The notes: generated from the letters alone by a model not told the origin. Shown: positions 22,341 to 30,353, numbered from the stretch's first letter. The stretch: DNA of 34,117 nucleotides from Patescibacteria group bacterium (GCA_015489565.1 WFZM01000004.1:1-34117), one strand, 5' to 3'. Made by a program: numbers and translations.

Positions 22341-23108
22341 AGCGCTTTGCCATAGAAGCTCAAAGATATTTTTATGTGTTTGGCTTATAAAACGGTCTTT
22401 GATTAAAACCGCACTTTGAGTTTTGTAAGATACGAAGGCCGTTTTTTCATAGCTTATTAAAATGTCATTTAGAACTTCTGTTTTCTCAAGTAATCGCACT
22501 GGGCGCTTTTTGAACTTAAAAGGCTTGCCAAGTAAAGGCGTATAGCCATACTGAGCATAAAGCATTCCATCCTCGTCGTCCGGCACTAACTCTTTTAAGT
22601 CTATGCCGTGCTCTTCAACATTTTTTAAAAATTTTACTCCGTCATTTTCATTAAACACTTCAAACAGTTCTTTTGGGGAAAAAATACTATATAAAAAACC
22701 TGTATCACGCGTCATCTCGTCGTAAAGCTCACGCACAGCTCGCAAACCCTCAAAGGAAATTACTTTCAGAGCTGACGATTGAGAGTTTTGATACAATTCT
22801 TGCAGTTTTGGAAGGGACTCTTCAATAAGCCTGTCCTGTCTTTTTTTAAGCTCAAGTATCTTTCTTGGCTCTTGTGCCAGGTAGGCTATGCGCTTGCCCT
22901 TGATAGACTTGCGCACAAGATCAAAACCAAGCAAACGCTCCATATAAGGGTAAAGTGTGGTTCTGTTAGCGCCTATCTCGCGGGCGATATCGCTAAGTAG
23001 CGCCTCTCCAAGTTTCAATAAGGACAAATAGATTCTTACTTCTTCTTCCTTTAAGCCCAGCGACTCTAGGGCTTCAAACAGTTTCTTGGAATGCTCTGCT
23101 TTTATCAT
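22326..23108 (-). CDS. TrmB-family transcriptional regulator
   Basis: 260 aa. The N-terminal winged helix-turn-helix (about residues 8-75: LFEALESLGLKEEEVRIYLSLLKLGEALLSDIAREIGANRTTLYPYMERLLGFDLVRK) is typical of TrmB. A coiled-coil linker follows (about 85-110). The C-terminal ligand or effector part (about 115-260) begins KVISFEGLRAVRELYDEM and has FLYSIFSPKELFEVF. TrmB proteins regulate sugar or stress genes in archaea and some bacteria; the ligand is unknown here. The position between grpE and dnaK suggests, but does not show, control of chaperone genes. Its stop is UGA inside the terminator. Confidence 0.88.
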   Translation of the reverse strand: MIKAEHSKKLFEALESLGLKEEEVRIYLSLLKLGEALLSDIAREIGANRTTLYPYMERLLGFDLVRKSIKGKRIAYLAQEPRKILELKKRQDRLIEESLPKLQELYQNSQSSALKVISFEGLRAVRELYDEMTRDTGFLYSIFSPKELFEVFNENDGVKFLKNVEEHGIDLKELVPDDEDGMLYAQYGYTPLLGKPFKFKKRPVRLLEKTEVLNDILISYEKTAFVSYKTQSAVLIKDRFISQTHKNIFELLWQSAKKPD

Positions 23109-23116
23109 TAAGGCAA

Positions 23117-23145
23117 ATTATATCAAATCAAAAAATAAATGTAAA
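23117..23145 (-). promoter_or_regulatory. Promoter of TrmB-like gene
   Basis: Minus-strand TTTACA, 17 nt, TATAAT (with TGA before the box), ending 8 nt before the start codon. A near-consensus promoter. Confidence 0.8.
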
Positions 23146-23300
23146 TTTACTTGACACTTTTTTGCCACTTTTAGTCCTGCAGAGGCGCCTCAAAAAGGAG
23201 CTTAGAAGTTTTTACTTTTTCTTTTCAATTAACTGCGCTAAGATGCCCGAATATGGGCCAGATAAAAACCCGAAACACATTTTTATATTTTTTTTAATTC

Positions 23301-23328
23301 TTGACCTTGTGGAACAATTTGCTATAAT
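23301..23328 (+). promoter_or_regulatory. Promoter of RHH gene
   Basis: TTGACC (23301-23306), 16 nt, TG-C-TATAAT (box 23323-23328), 6 nt before the ATG at 23335. The in-frame GTG at 23329 directly touches the box and is rejected as start. Confidence 0.75.
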
Positions 23329-23334
23329 GTGGCT

Positions 23335-23658
23335 ATGTCAGTTAAGCACGTCATAGTTATAGGCAAGAAAAAATATGATTATGAATTACAGCCTGCAAGA
23401 CGCTTTACAGTGCTTGTTTTGCGTGAGCTTGGAATAGAAGAGAGGGTGCCCAACGAAGAATTACCTAAAATACTTTTAAAACTTCCGGAAATAATAATGC
23501 GCTCTCGCGAAGACGAAAGCTCCAAGCAAAGCGAGGTGATGCGCTTTAGGGTATCTCCGGAGGAAAAAACTGAAATAGAACGAATGGCTTTTGAAAACGG
23601 TTTTGAGAGTGTCTCGGCATATATCCGAGCGGTTGCTTTGGGTAAGTTCAGAGCTTAG
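23335..23658 (+). CDS. Small ribbon-helix-helix-like protein
   Basis: 107 aa. The C-terminal half VMRFRVSPEEKTEIERMAFENGFESVSAYIRAVALG (about residues 68-103) has the strand plus two-helix pattern of RHH DNA-binding proteins (antitoxins, MobC-like). The N-terminal half (KHVIVIGKKKYDYELQPARRFTVLVLREL) is not recognised. No toxin gene is adjacent. It may bind its own promoter or that of dnaK, 95 nt downstream. The start is set by the promoter position. A very stable hairpin without a T run separates it from dnaK, so dnaK may be co-transcribed from this promoter. Confidence 0.75.
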   Translation: MSVKHVIVIGKKKYDYELQPARRFTVLVLRELGIEERVPNEELPKILLKLPEIIMRSREDESSKQSEVMRFRVSPEEKTEIERMAFENGFESVSAYIRAVALGKFRA

Positions 23659-23661
23659 TCC

Positions 23662-23708
23662 TGCGCCTTGGCGCGCGCCGACCTTGTGTCGGCGCGCGCC
23701 AAGGCGCA
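23662..23708. other. Perfect 21-bp GC-rich hairpin before dnaK
   Basis: The left arm (23662-23682) pairs without mismatch with 23688-23708 around the loop CTTGT. The stem is almost all G and C, in AT-rich surroundings. No T run follows on either side, so it is not a standard intrinsic terminator. It lies 44 nt before the dnaK start. Confidence 0.95.
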
Positions 23709-23752
23709 AGGTCGCGCCATTAATTAAAAATAATTTTAAGCAAAACTAGGAT

Positions 23753-25678
23753 ATGGGAAAAATATTGGGAATAGACTTGGGAACCACCAACTCAGCTATG
23801 GCTGTGGTTGAGTCCGGTGAACCAAAAATAATAGAAAATACAGAGGGTGCAAGAACCACGCCTTCTATTGTGGCTGTAAACAAAGCCGGTGAGCGCCTGG
23901 TGGGAGTTCTTGCAAAAAGACAAGCGGTAACCAATCCTAAAAATACTATTTTTGGGGTTAAGCGCTATATTGGTCACAAATTCAAAGACGAAGCGGTGCA
24001 ACGGGATTTAAAAACAGTTCCTTATACAATGAAAGAAGCAGACGATGGAGGTGTGTTGATTGAGCTGGAGGGCAAAGACTATCGTCCGGAAGAAATCTCC
24101 GCAATGATACTGCAAAAGCTTAAAAAAGACGCGGAAGAAAAGCTTGGAGAAGAAATTAAAGAGGCTGTTATTACGGTTCCGGCATATTTTAACGACTCGC
24201 AACGCCAAGCAACAAAAGATGCCGGTAAAATCGCCGGCCTTGAAGTAAAGCGCATAATTAACGAGCCGACAGCGGCAGCGCTTGCCTATGGATTTGACAA
24301 GAAAAAAGATGAAAAAATAGTTGTATTTGACTTTGGTGGGGGAACTTTTGATGTTTCTGTCCTTGAAGTTGGAGACGATGTTGTGGAAGTGAAAGCTACA
24401 GATGGAGACTCCCACATGGGTGGCCGCGACATAGACCAAAAAATCGTAAACTGGATTATAGATGAGTTCAAAAAAGAAAACGGTGTAGACCTGTCGCAAG
24501 ACCCGCTTGCGCTTCAAAGAATAGATGAAGCTGCAGAAAAAGCTAAAATAGAGCTTTCAAGCGCAACACAAAGCGAGATAAACATACCGTTTATCACTTC
24601 TGACGAGTCCGGACCTAAGCACTTACTACTTACACTTACAAGAGCAAAACTTGAGGAACTTGCGCGTGAATATGTAGACAGAGCGATAGAAATAACAAAA
24701 GCTGCCGTAGAAGCTTCTCCTTTTGAAATGGGTGATATAAATGAAGTGGTACTTGTAGGAGGTCAAACTCGCATGCCACTTATCATAGAAGAAGTAAAAA
24801 AACTATTTGGCAAAGAGCCTAACAAATCAATCAATCCTGATGAGGTGGTAGCGCTTGGTGCGGCCATACAAGCCGGGATTTTCCAAGGGGATGTGAAGGA
24901 TGTGCTTTTGCTAGATGTGATACCGATATCACTTGGAATAGAAACCATGGGCGGCATTGCAACAAAGCTTATAGACAAAAATACAACGATACCTACAAGC
25001 AAATCGCAAATTTTCTCAACAGCGGTAGATAACCAGCCGTCTGTGGAAATACACGTAGTGCAAGGAGAACGTGAGATGGCTGCTGACAACAAGTCGCTCG
25101 GCCGCTTTATACTTGACGGCATTCCACCTGCGCCTCGTGGTGTTCCTCAGATTGAAGTTACTTTTGACATTGATGCTAACGGTATCTTGACCGTGACTGC
25201 AAAAGATAAACAGACCGGCAAAGAACAATCAATAAAAATAGAAGGTTCTTCAAACTTGTCAGAAGAAGAAATAGAAAAAATGAAACGCGATGCCGAAGAA
25301 CATGCCGAAGAAGACAAGAAAAAGAAAGAGTTTGTGGAGGCGAAAAACATGCTTGAGCAAATGATTTCTGTTACGGAAAAGACTCTCAAAGAAGCAAAGA
25401 ATGTGCCGGACGATGTGAAAAAAGAGGTGGACGAGGCTCTAGAGGAAGCTCGCAAAACCCACAGTGAGTCAAGCGACACATCTGAGATAAAATCTGCAAC
25501 AGATAAGCTTACCCAAACTGCACAAAAGCTCTATCCATACGCTCAAAGTAATTCCCAGACAGATCAGACAAGCTCTACTGAAAGCAGTGCGGACGATGCA
25601 ACTGAAGAAAATAGCGGAGCTGAAAATACCTCAGATATTCACGACACAGAGGCAAAAGAAGCGGATAAAAAAGACTAG
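23753..25678 (+). CDS. dnaK: Chaperone DnaK (Hsp70)
   Basis: 641 aa, full length. The nucleotide-binding domain has GIDLGTTNSAMAVVE near the N-terminus, INEPTAAALAYGF, then VVFDFGGGTFDVSVLE and VVLVGGQTRMP. The substrate domain begins after the linker DVLLLDVIPISLGIETMGG. The helical lid ends in a Ser/Thr/Glu-rich acidic tail (ESSADDATEENSGAENTSDIHD). Its partners grpE and dnaJ are 2.2 kb upstream and 5 kb downstream, not in one operon. AGGA 4 nt before the ATG is the closest thing to a Shine-Dalgarno in the window, though weak. A strong terminator follows. Confidence 0.98.
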   Translation: MGKILGIDLGTTNSAMAVVESGEPKIIENTEGARTTPSIVAVNKAGERLVGVLAKRQAVTNPKNTIFGVKRYIGHKFKDEAVQRDLKTVPYTMKEADDGGVLIELEGKDYRPEEISAMILQKLKKDAEEKLGEEIKEAVITVPAYFNDSQRQATKDAGKIAGLEVKRIINEPTAAALAYGFDKKKDEKIVVFDFGGGTFDVSVLEVGDDVVEVKATDGDSHMGGRDIDQKIVNWIIDEFKKENGVDLSQDPLALQRIDEAAEKAKIELSSATQSEINIPFITSDESGPKHLLLTLTRAKLEELAREYVDRAIEITKAAVEASPFEMGDINEVVLVGGQTRMPLIIEEVKKLFGKEPNKSINPDEVVALGAAIQAGIFQGDVKDVLLLDVIPISLGIETMGGIATKLIDKNTTIPTSKSQIFSTAVDNQPSVEIHVVQGEREMAADNKSLGRFILDGIPPAPRGVPQIEVTFDIDANGILTVTAKDKQTGKEQSIKIEGSSNLSEEEIEKMKRDAEEHAEEDKKKKEFVEAKNMLEQMISVTEKTLKEAKNVPDDVKKEVDEALEEARKTHSESSDTSEIKSATDKLTQTAQKLYPYAQSNSQTDQTSSTESSADDATEENSGAENTSDIHDTEAKEADKKD

Positions 25679-25708
25679 GGGGAGACTGAGAGTCTGCACA
25701 AGGCAGAT

Positions 25709-25741
25709 AAAGCCCGCGCGCCGTCAGGCGCGCGGGCTTTT
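25709..25741. terminator. Bidirectional terminator after dnaK
   Basis: AAAGCCCGCGCGCC-gtca-GGCGCGCGGGCTTTT: a perfect 14-bp stem with A and T ends. It serves dnaK and the convergent DnaA-domain gene. Confidence 0.92.
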
Positions 25742-25759
25742 AGTATTTCAAAACAACGC

Positions 25760-26788
25760 TTAAGACTCAAGTTTAAATCTTATGATAGCGCCCAAGTTCA
25801 TACTTTGCTCACTTATATATTTTTGAAATTCTTTAGCGCTTAAATAGTTTTCCTTATCCCAAGAAAATAAATATTTAATTCCCGAAGCACTTTTTATAAC
25901 ATAAAGCTCTCCCTGAGATTTAATATTTGCCGAGATTGCTCGGGCAGATTCAAAAAGATATACGGAAAAGCTCAGTACACGAGCTTGAGGCTTAAAATTA
26001 AAGTACTGCCCAGCTTTGGCAATCACACCATAATTATCAAGAAAAAGATTTTGTGACCTTTCTTTTTTCTCGCTTTTTCTAGATGCTTTAAGGATGCTAT
26101 TTGATTCCAGCTCAAATCTTTGTATTAAAATTTGCAGACTGGAAATCAAGTTTCTCTCGGTGGGACTAAACTGCTCAAATTGCAATTTCCTGGAGCGAGA
26201 TTTCTCAGATTTAAAACTCGCTGATGACAAACCTAAAAAAGCAGGAGCATCTTCCAGGTCAAGTTTTAAACGTACCAGCAGATAAACTAATACCTTACGC
26301 GCTCTTCTTATAATTTCCCCGCCTGCATGTTTTTTAGAAATTATAGTTTTTTCCACACCGTAGAAGTCAGCCAGATAAGAAAGGATAAATTCCGCAAGCT
26401 CTTTTTTACTTTTCGGGCAAAAGTCAAGTCCCATCAAGGCTACAGCACTTTCATCACGAAAATCTATACAAGCCTTCAGATTCGCTATAAGTTTTTTTTC
26501 ATCACGGTCAAAACTAAGCTTTGCCAAGACTCTTGAAAGGTGGTGAACGCTACTGTGGTCCATATTAAGCTCAGAGGCTATAGACGAGCTTGGCAGCTTT
26601 AAATACTCCTTTGCTAAATAGACAAAAATTTTTTTAGCTCTGACTATCTTGCTTTTTCGCGAACCGTTTGTAAGCTCCATGGGGTGGAAGCTATAAAAAT
26701 CGGCTAAAATTTCTTTTATATGCACTATTGTTTGTTTCAAGCTGGGGGCACTGCTCATTATTTCCCCGGAATAAAGTTCCATGTTCAT
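25760..26788 (-). CDS. DnaA domain IV-like protein without ATPase
   Basis: 342 aa. Residues about 20-92 match DnaA domain IV, the DnaA-box-binding helix-turn-helix: IKEILADFYSF, RKSKIVRAKKIFVYLAKEYLKLPSSSIASELN and MDHSSVHHLSRVLAKL, with the DHSSV signature at 77-81. Residues about 132-195 look like a second, diverged copy (FILSYLADFYGVEKTIISKKHAGGEIIRRARKVLVYLLVRLKLDLEDAPAFLGLSS). There is no Walker A or AAA+ domain, so it is not the initiator itself. The C-terminal about 140 residues are unrecognised. It could be a DnaA-box-binding regulator or derive from a domain shared with REP-associated proteins. It has its own near-consensus promoter. Confidence 0.82.
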   Translation of the reverse strand: MNMELYSGEIMSSAPSLKQTIVHIKEILADFYSFHPMELTNGSRKSKIVRAKKIFVYLAKEYLKLPSSSIASELNMDHSSVHHLSRVLAKLSFDRDEKKLIANLKACIDFRDESAVALMGLDFCPKSKKELAEFILSYLADFYGVEKTIISKKHAGGEIIRRARKVLVYLLVRLKLDLEDAPAFLGLSSASFKSEKSRSRKLQFEQFSPTERNLISSLQILIQRFELESNSILKASRKSEKKERSQNLFLDNYGVIAKAGQYFNFKPQARVLSFSVYLFESARAISANIKSQGELYVIKSASGIKYLFSWDKENYLSAKEFQKYISEQSMNLGAIIRFKLES

Positions 26789-26798
26789 AACAATATAA

Positions 26799-26827
26799 AG
26801 AATACAATCTTTTTATATTTCTGTCAA
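26799..26827 (-). promoter_or_regulatory. Promoter of DnaA domain IV-like gene
   Basis: Minus-strand TTGACA, exactly 17 nt, TATTCT, then 10 nt to the ATG. A perfect -35. Confidence 0.8.
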
Positions 26828-26845
26828 GAGGTAAATTGAAAAGAT

Positions 26846-26882
26846 AATAAAGGCGTGCGAGCTCCGCCCGCACGCCTTTATT
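26846..26882. terminator. Bidirectional hairpin in divergent spacer
   Basis: AATAAAGGCGTGCG pairs with CGCACGCCTTTATT around a 9-nt loop. It lies upstream of two divergent promoters and may insulate them. Confidence 0.6.
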
Positions 26883-26935
26883 TAAAAGGACTCACAAAAT
26901 CGCCTGCTTGTACATTAACTTAAAATTTTTAAAAT

Positions 26936-26964
26936 TTGACTTTAAAGCTTAATTTTTATATCAT
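26936..26964 (+). promoter_or_regulatory. Promoter of thrS leader
   Basis: TTGACT (26936-26941), 17 nt, TATCAT (26959-26964). Transcription would start near 26971, just before the first leader helix. Confidence 0.75.
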
Positions 26965-26970
26965 TTATTT

Positions 26971-27179
26971 AGCTGGAGATTGCCTTGTCTACCAAACAAG
27001 GTCAACTCTTGGGAGTTGAGAGCAATAATAAGTTGCTCCTAATCCGGCATGAAAATGAGTGCTCGAGCTAAACCCTCGAGAAGCTCGGTGGAACCGCGGT
27101 TCAGTTTTTATTTATATTTTGAATCGTCCGAGCAAGTGTGTGTTTGTATCGCTTACATACACTTGCTCGGACGATTTTT
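26971..27179 (+). promoter_or_regulatory. T-box riboswitch leader of thrS
   Basis: T-box core GGTGGAACCGCG at 27087-27098. The antiterminator can be drawn completely: GCTCGG (27083-27088) with CCGAGC (27128-27133), a 7-nt bulge TGGAACC (27089-27095), and GCGGTTCA (27096-27103) with TGAATCGT (27120-27127). CCGAGC is also part of the terminator stem, so the two states exclude each other. Stem III is CTCGAG-ctaaacc-CTCGAG (27062-27080). The Stem I region (26975-27039) is short: three small hairpins, with ACC (a Thr codon) in the loop at 26991-26993. TGGA predicts U at position 73 of tRNA(Thr). Confidence 0.9.
27124..27179 (+). terminator. T-box terminator
   Basis: A 20-bp stem from TCGTCCGAGCAAGTG with CACTTGCTCGGACGA, then TTTTT (27175-27179). 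It stops transcription before thrS when uncharged tRNA does not stabilise the antiterminator. Confidence 0.92.
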
Positions 27180-27186
27180 GTTTTCC

Positions 27187-27239
27187 CCCGGAACTTCATG
27201 ATGGAGCTTCAAGCTCCATCATGAACTTTAAGTTCCGGG
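27187..27239. repeat. Second long hairpin between T-box and thrS
   Basis: Outer stem CCCGGAACTT / AAGTTCCGGG and inner stem CATGATGGAGCTT / AAGCTCCATCATG, joined by a short one-sided bulge. No T run follows. The remaining 90 nt up to thrS are AT-only repeats of TTATTAGTTATT type without a gene. Confidence 0.85.
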
Positions 27240-27328
27240 ACGGCTTGAAAATAATTTTAATTATATTTTATTTATTATATATTAGTTATTAGTTTTTATT
27301 TATTAGTTATTATTTAATTTATTTGCCT

Positions 27329-29098
27329 ATGCCAAAAGAAGAAAAGCAAAATAACAAATTGTACAAAATTCGCCACACTCTCGCTCATGTTCTTGCAAAG
27401 GCGGTACTTGAGCTTGACCCGGATGCGAAGCTTGCAATAGGTCCTCCGGTAGATAACGGCTTTTACTATGATTTTGAGCTCACAAAGCCACTTGGTGATG
27501 AAGATTTAAAAAAGATAGAAAAACGCATGCGCAAGATAGTCACTGCGGGCTTTGAACCGGAGAAAAAAGTTTATTCTTTTGAAGAAGCAAAGCAAAAGCT
27601 CAAAGGGCAAGAATACAAACTGGAACTTTTGGAGGAATTTCACAATGCAGGGGAAGAGCTGAGTTTTTACAGCATAGCCGACTTTGAAGACCTCTGCGAG
27701 GGACCACATGTTGACTCAAGTAAAGACATAGATCCAAAGAGCTTCAAACTAAACAAGATAGCGGGCGCATACTGGCGCGGTGACGAGAAAAACAAAATGC
27801 TTACTCGCATTTACGGCCTTGCTTTTGAAACAAAAGAAGAGCTTGATGAATACTTGCAAATGCTTGAAGAAGCAAAAAAGCGCGACCACAGAGTGCTGGG
27901 TAAAGAACTTGGACTTTTCACTTTCTCAGATCTTGTCGGTCCGGGGCTCCCTCTTTGGACTCCAAAAGGAACCGTGCTTCGCGAAGAACTGGACAAATTT
28001 GTACAAGAGCTCCGGGCTAAGAAGGGCTACGAGCGAGTAACAATTCCACATCTGGCAAAGGTGGCGCTTTATGAGACTTCCGGACACTGGCAAAAATACA
28101 GTGAAGACCTCTTTAAAGTGCAAGCAAAAGAGGGTGACGATCACGACACTTATGTTCTCAAGCCGATGAACTGCCCACATCACACTCAAATATACGCTTC
28201 AAGCCCTCGTTCTTACAAGGAATTACCAAAACGCTTTGCCGAAACCACAATGGTCTACCGCGCAGAGCAGTCAGGCGAGCTTGCAGGGCTCACAAGAGTG
28301 CTTTCAATCACGCAAGACGATGCACATGTTTTCTGCCGCGAGTCACAAGTAAAAGATGAGATAAGAGCGATTTGGGATATTGTGGATAGATTTTATTCTG
28401 CGTTTGATTTGCCACTTGAGGTTAGTCTTTCTTTCCGCGATATGGAAAATCAAGATAAATACATAGGCGCGCCTGAGCTTTGGGATGCGTCAGAAAACGC
28501 CTTGCTTGAGCTTGCAAAGGAAAGAAATGCGAACTACTTCATTGACCCGGGAGAAGCAGCGTTTTATGGTCCGAAGCTTGACTTTATCGCGCGTGACTCT
28601 ATCGGTCGCAAGCATCAAGTTGCAACCATACAGCTTGACCGCAATCTGCCGGAGCGCTTTGATTTGTCTTGCATTAACGAAGAGGGCGAGAAAGAGCGTA
28701 TAGTGATGATACACGCCGCTATCACCGGCTCTCTTGAGAGATTCTCTGCAATCGCAATAGAGCACTTAGCGGGCAAATTCCCAACTTGGCTTGCGCCGGT
28801 GCAAGTCTATATAGTGCCTATTGCAGATGCACATAGTAATTACGCTCAGAAAGTCTACGGGGTGCTGAAAGAAAAAGGAGTGCGCGCAGAAATCCTAAGT
28901 CCAAAAGAATCCTTGGGCAAACGCATACGAACTTTCAAAAAAGACAAGGTTCCATATGCCCTGGTTCTTGGTGACAAAGAAGCGGGCGAAAATGCCGTAA
29001 CCGCAGAAAGGCGCGATGGCGACAAGCTTGAGATGTCACTTGATGAATTCATTAAACAAATAACAAAAGAAGTAAAAGACAGAGAATTTACTGCTTAA
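27329..29098 (+). CDS. thrS: Threonyl-tRNA synthetase lacking TGS domain
   Basis: 589 aa. The protein begins directly at the editing domain (RHTLAHVLAKAVLEL, H16 and H20; CEGPHV later). The N-terminal TGS domain of about 60 residues found in E. coli is absent. The class II core has the zinc ligands in MNCPHH, DDAHVFC and MIHAAITGSLERF, and the anticodon-binding domain (APVQVYIVPIADAHSNYAQKVY) ends the protein. A TTG at 27323 is in frame but the ATG at 27329 is preferred. Expression should depend on tRNA(Thr) charging through the T-box upstream. tyrS follows 19 nt later with its own -10 box. Confidence 0.96.
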   Translation: MPKEEKQNNKLYKIRHTLAHVLAKAVLELDPDAKLAIGPPVDNGFYYDFELTKPLGDEDLKKIEKRMRKIVTAGFEPEKKVYSFEEAKQKLKGQEYKLELLEEFHNAGEELSFYSIADFEDLCEGPHVDSSKDIDPKSFKLNKIAGAYWRGDEKNKMLTRIYGLAFETKEELDEYLQMLEEAKKRDHRVLGKELGLFTFSDLVGPGLPLWTPKGTVLREELDKFVQELRAKKGYERVTIPHLAKVALYETSGHWQKYSEDLFKVQAKEGDDHDTYVLKPMNCPHHTQIYASSPRSYKELPKRFAETTMVYRAEQSGELAGLTRVLSITQDDAHVFCRESQVKDEIRAIWDIVDRFYSAFDLPLEVSLSFRDMENQDKYIGAPELWDASENALLELAKERNANYFIDPGEAAFYGPKLDFIARDSIGRKHQVATIQLDRNLPERFDLSCINEEGEKERIVMIHAAITGSLERFSAIAIEHLAGKFPTWLAPVQVYIVPIADAHSNYAQKVYGVLKEKGVRAEILSPKESLGKRIRTFKKDKVPYALVLGDKEAGENAVTAERRDGDKLEMSLDEFIKQITKEVKDREFTA

Positions 29099-29102
29099 AT
29101 TG

Positions 29103-29111
29103 TGCTAAAAT
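29103..29111 (+). promoter_or_regulatory. Extended -10 promoter of tyrS
   Basis: TG-C-TAAAAT, 6 nt before the ATG at 29118. It would let tyrS be expressed independently of the thrS T-box. Confidence 0.55.
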
Positions 29112-29117
29112 AGTAAT

Positions 29118-30353
29118 ATGAAACTATCAGAAGATTTAAAAAGGCGCGGGTTGATTCATAACGCTACGGAAAATATAGAAAAAGTGCTTGACGAAGAAAA
29201 ACCGGTCTTTTATATAGGCGCCGACCCGACAGCTGACTCTTTGCATCTGGGCAATTTACTTGGGCTTATTACCGCAAAAAGGCTGGTCAACGCCGGGCTT
29301 AAAGCGATACTGCTTGTGGGCGGGGGTACGGGAAGAATAGGCGACCCCAAGCCGGACGCAGAAAGAAAATTACTTGATGAAAATACTCTTGAGAAAAATA
29401 TTGAGGCTATATCTCGACAATACAAGCGCATAGTTGATAGCGACTCTGTGCAAATAGTAAATAACTATGAATGGCTGGGGAAATGGAACTTAATAGATTT
29501 TTTGCGTGACATAGGTAAAAACTTCACAGTTAACAATCTCATAAAAAAAGATGCTATAGCCGAGCGTTTAAAAAGCGACATAGGGCTTTCATATACCGAA
29601 TTTGCTTACCCCTTGCTCCAAGCTACTGACTTTTTGGAACTTTATAAAAGATATAACTGCAAACTGCAAATAGGTGGCTCCGACCAGTGGGGCAATATCG
29701 TAGCAGGAGTTGACTTGATACGCAGAAAAGAAGGTTCTGATGTTGCCGCTTTTACTTTCCCTTTGCTTATCGACAAATCATCCGGCAAAAAATTTGGTAA
29801 GTCTGAAGGAAATGCCATATGGCTCTCTGCAGAAAAAACAAGTCCTTATACTTTTTATCAAGCACTTCTAAACAGCAGTGATAAAATGGTGGAAGAGCTT
29901 TTGCTAAAGCTCACTCTGCTTGATGTAGACGAAATAAACAAAATACTCAAAGAGTGGGAAAAAGCTCCACATGAGAGGCTGGCGCAAAAGACTCTTGCCT
30001 TTGAGGTAACTAAAATCGTTCACGGAGAAAATGCGGCCCGGGCTGCGGAAAAAGTAAGCGAAATACTTTTTGGCAAGGAGTTTAAAAAACTAGGCAAAGA
30101 CGAGAAAGAAATGCTTATAAAAGAAGCACCGAGCTTTAGCGCAGAGCAGCTCTCCGGAGATATTGTAGAAGATTTAATAACACTTTCTTTAGCATCATCC
30201 AAGCGCGAAGCTAGAGAATTCTTGGAAAATTCATCCATAAAAGCTTTTGGCAAAAAACTGGGACCAGAGGATTCGCTCACTGAGCTAGATTTTATAGATG
30301 ATATACTTGTGCTTAAAAGAGGCAAGAAAAAAACAGTTGTAATATACAAGTAG
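29118..30353 (+). CDS. tyrS: Tyrosyl-tRNA synthetase
   Basis: 411 aa, class I. The HIGH motif is HLGN (residues 43-46) in GADPTADSLHLGNLLGL. Tyrosine and tRNA site blocks are YPLLQATDFLELYKRYNCKLQIGGSDQWGNI, and KMSKS appears as KFGKS (225-229). The C-terminal S4-like RNA-binding domain is at about residues 340-411 (EDLITLSLASSKREAREFLENSSIKAFGKKL). Length is normal, unlike the other two synthetases here. It is followed after 3 nt by a small basic ORF. Confidence 0.97.
   Translation: MKLSEDLKRRGLIHNATENIEKVLDEEKPVFYIGADPTADSLHLGNLLGLITAKRLVNAGLKAILLVGGGTGRIGDPKPDAERKLLDENTLEKNIEAISRQYKRIVDSDSVQIVNNYEWLGKWNLIDFLRDIGKNFTVNNLIKKDAIAERLKSDIGLSYTEFAYPLLQATDFLELYKRYNCKLQIGGSDQWGNIVAGVDLIRRKEGSDVAAFTFPLLIDKSSGKKFGKSEGNAIWLSAEKTSPYTFYQALLNSSDKMVEELLLKLTLLDVDEINKILKEWEKAPHERLAQKTLAFEVTKIVHGENAARAAEKVSEILFGKEFKKLGKDEKEMLIKEAPSFSAEQLSGDIVEDLITLSLASSKREAREFLENSSIKAFGKKLGPEDSLTELDFIDDILVLKRGKKKTVVIYK

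Noticed and set aside
23109..23334. CIRCE heat-shock operator near grpE/dnaK
   Set aside because: No TTAGCACTC-N9-GAGTGCTAA or close variant found before grpE, dnaK or dnaJ.
24008..24517. Minus-strand frame of 169 codons inside dnaK
   Set aside because: Mirror of a conserved coding sequence; Cys/Phe-rich composition is typical of an antisense shadow.
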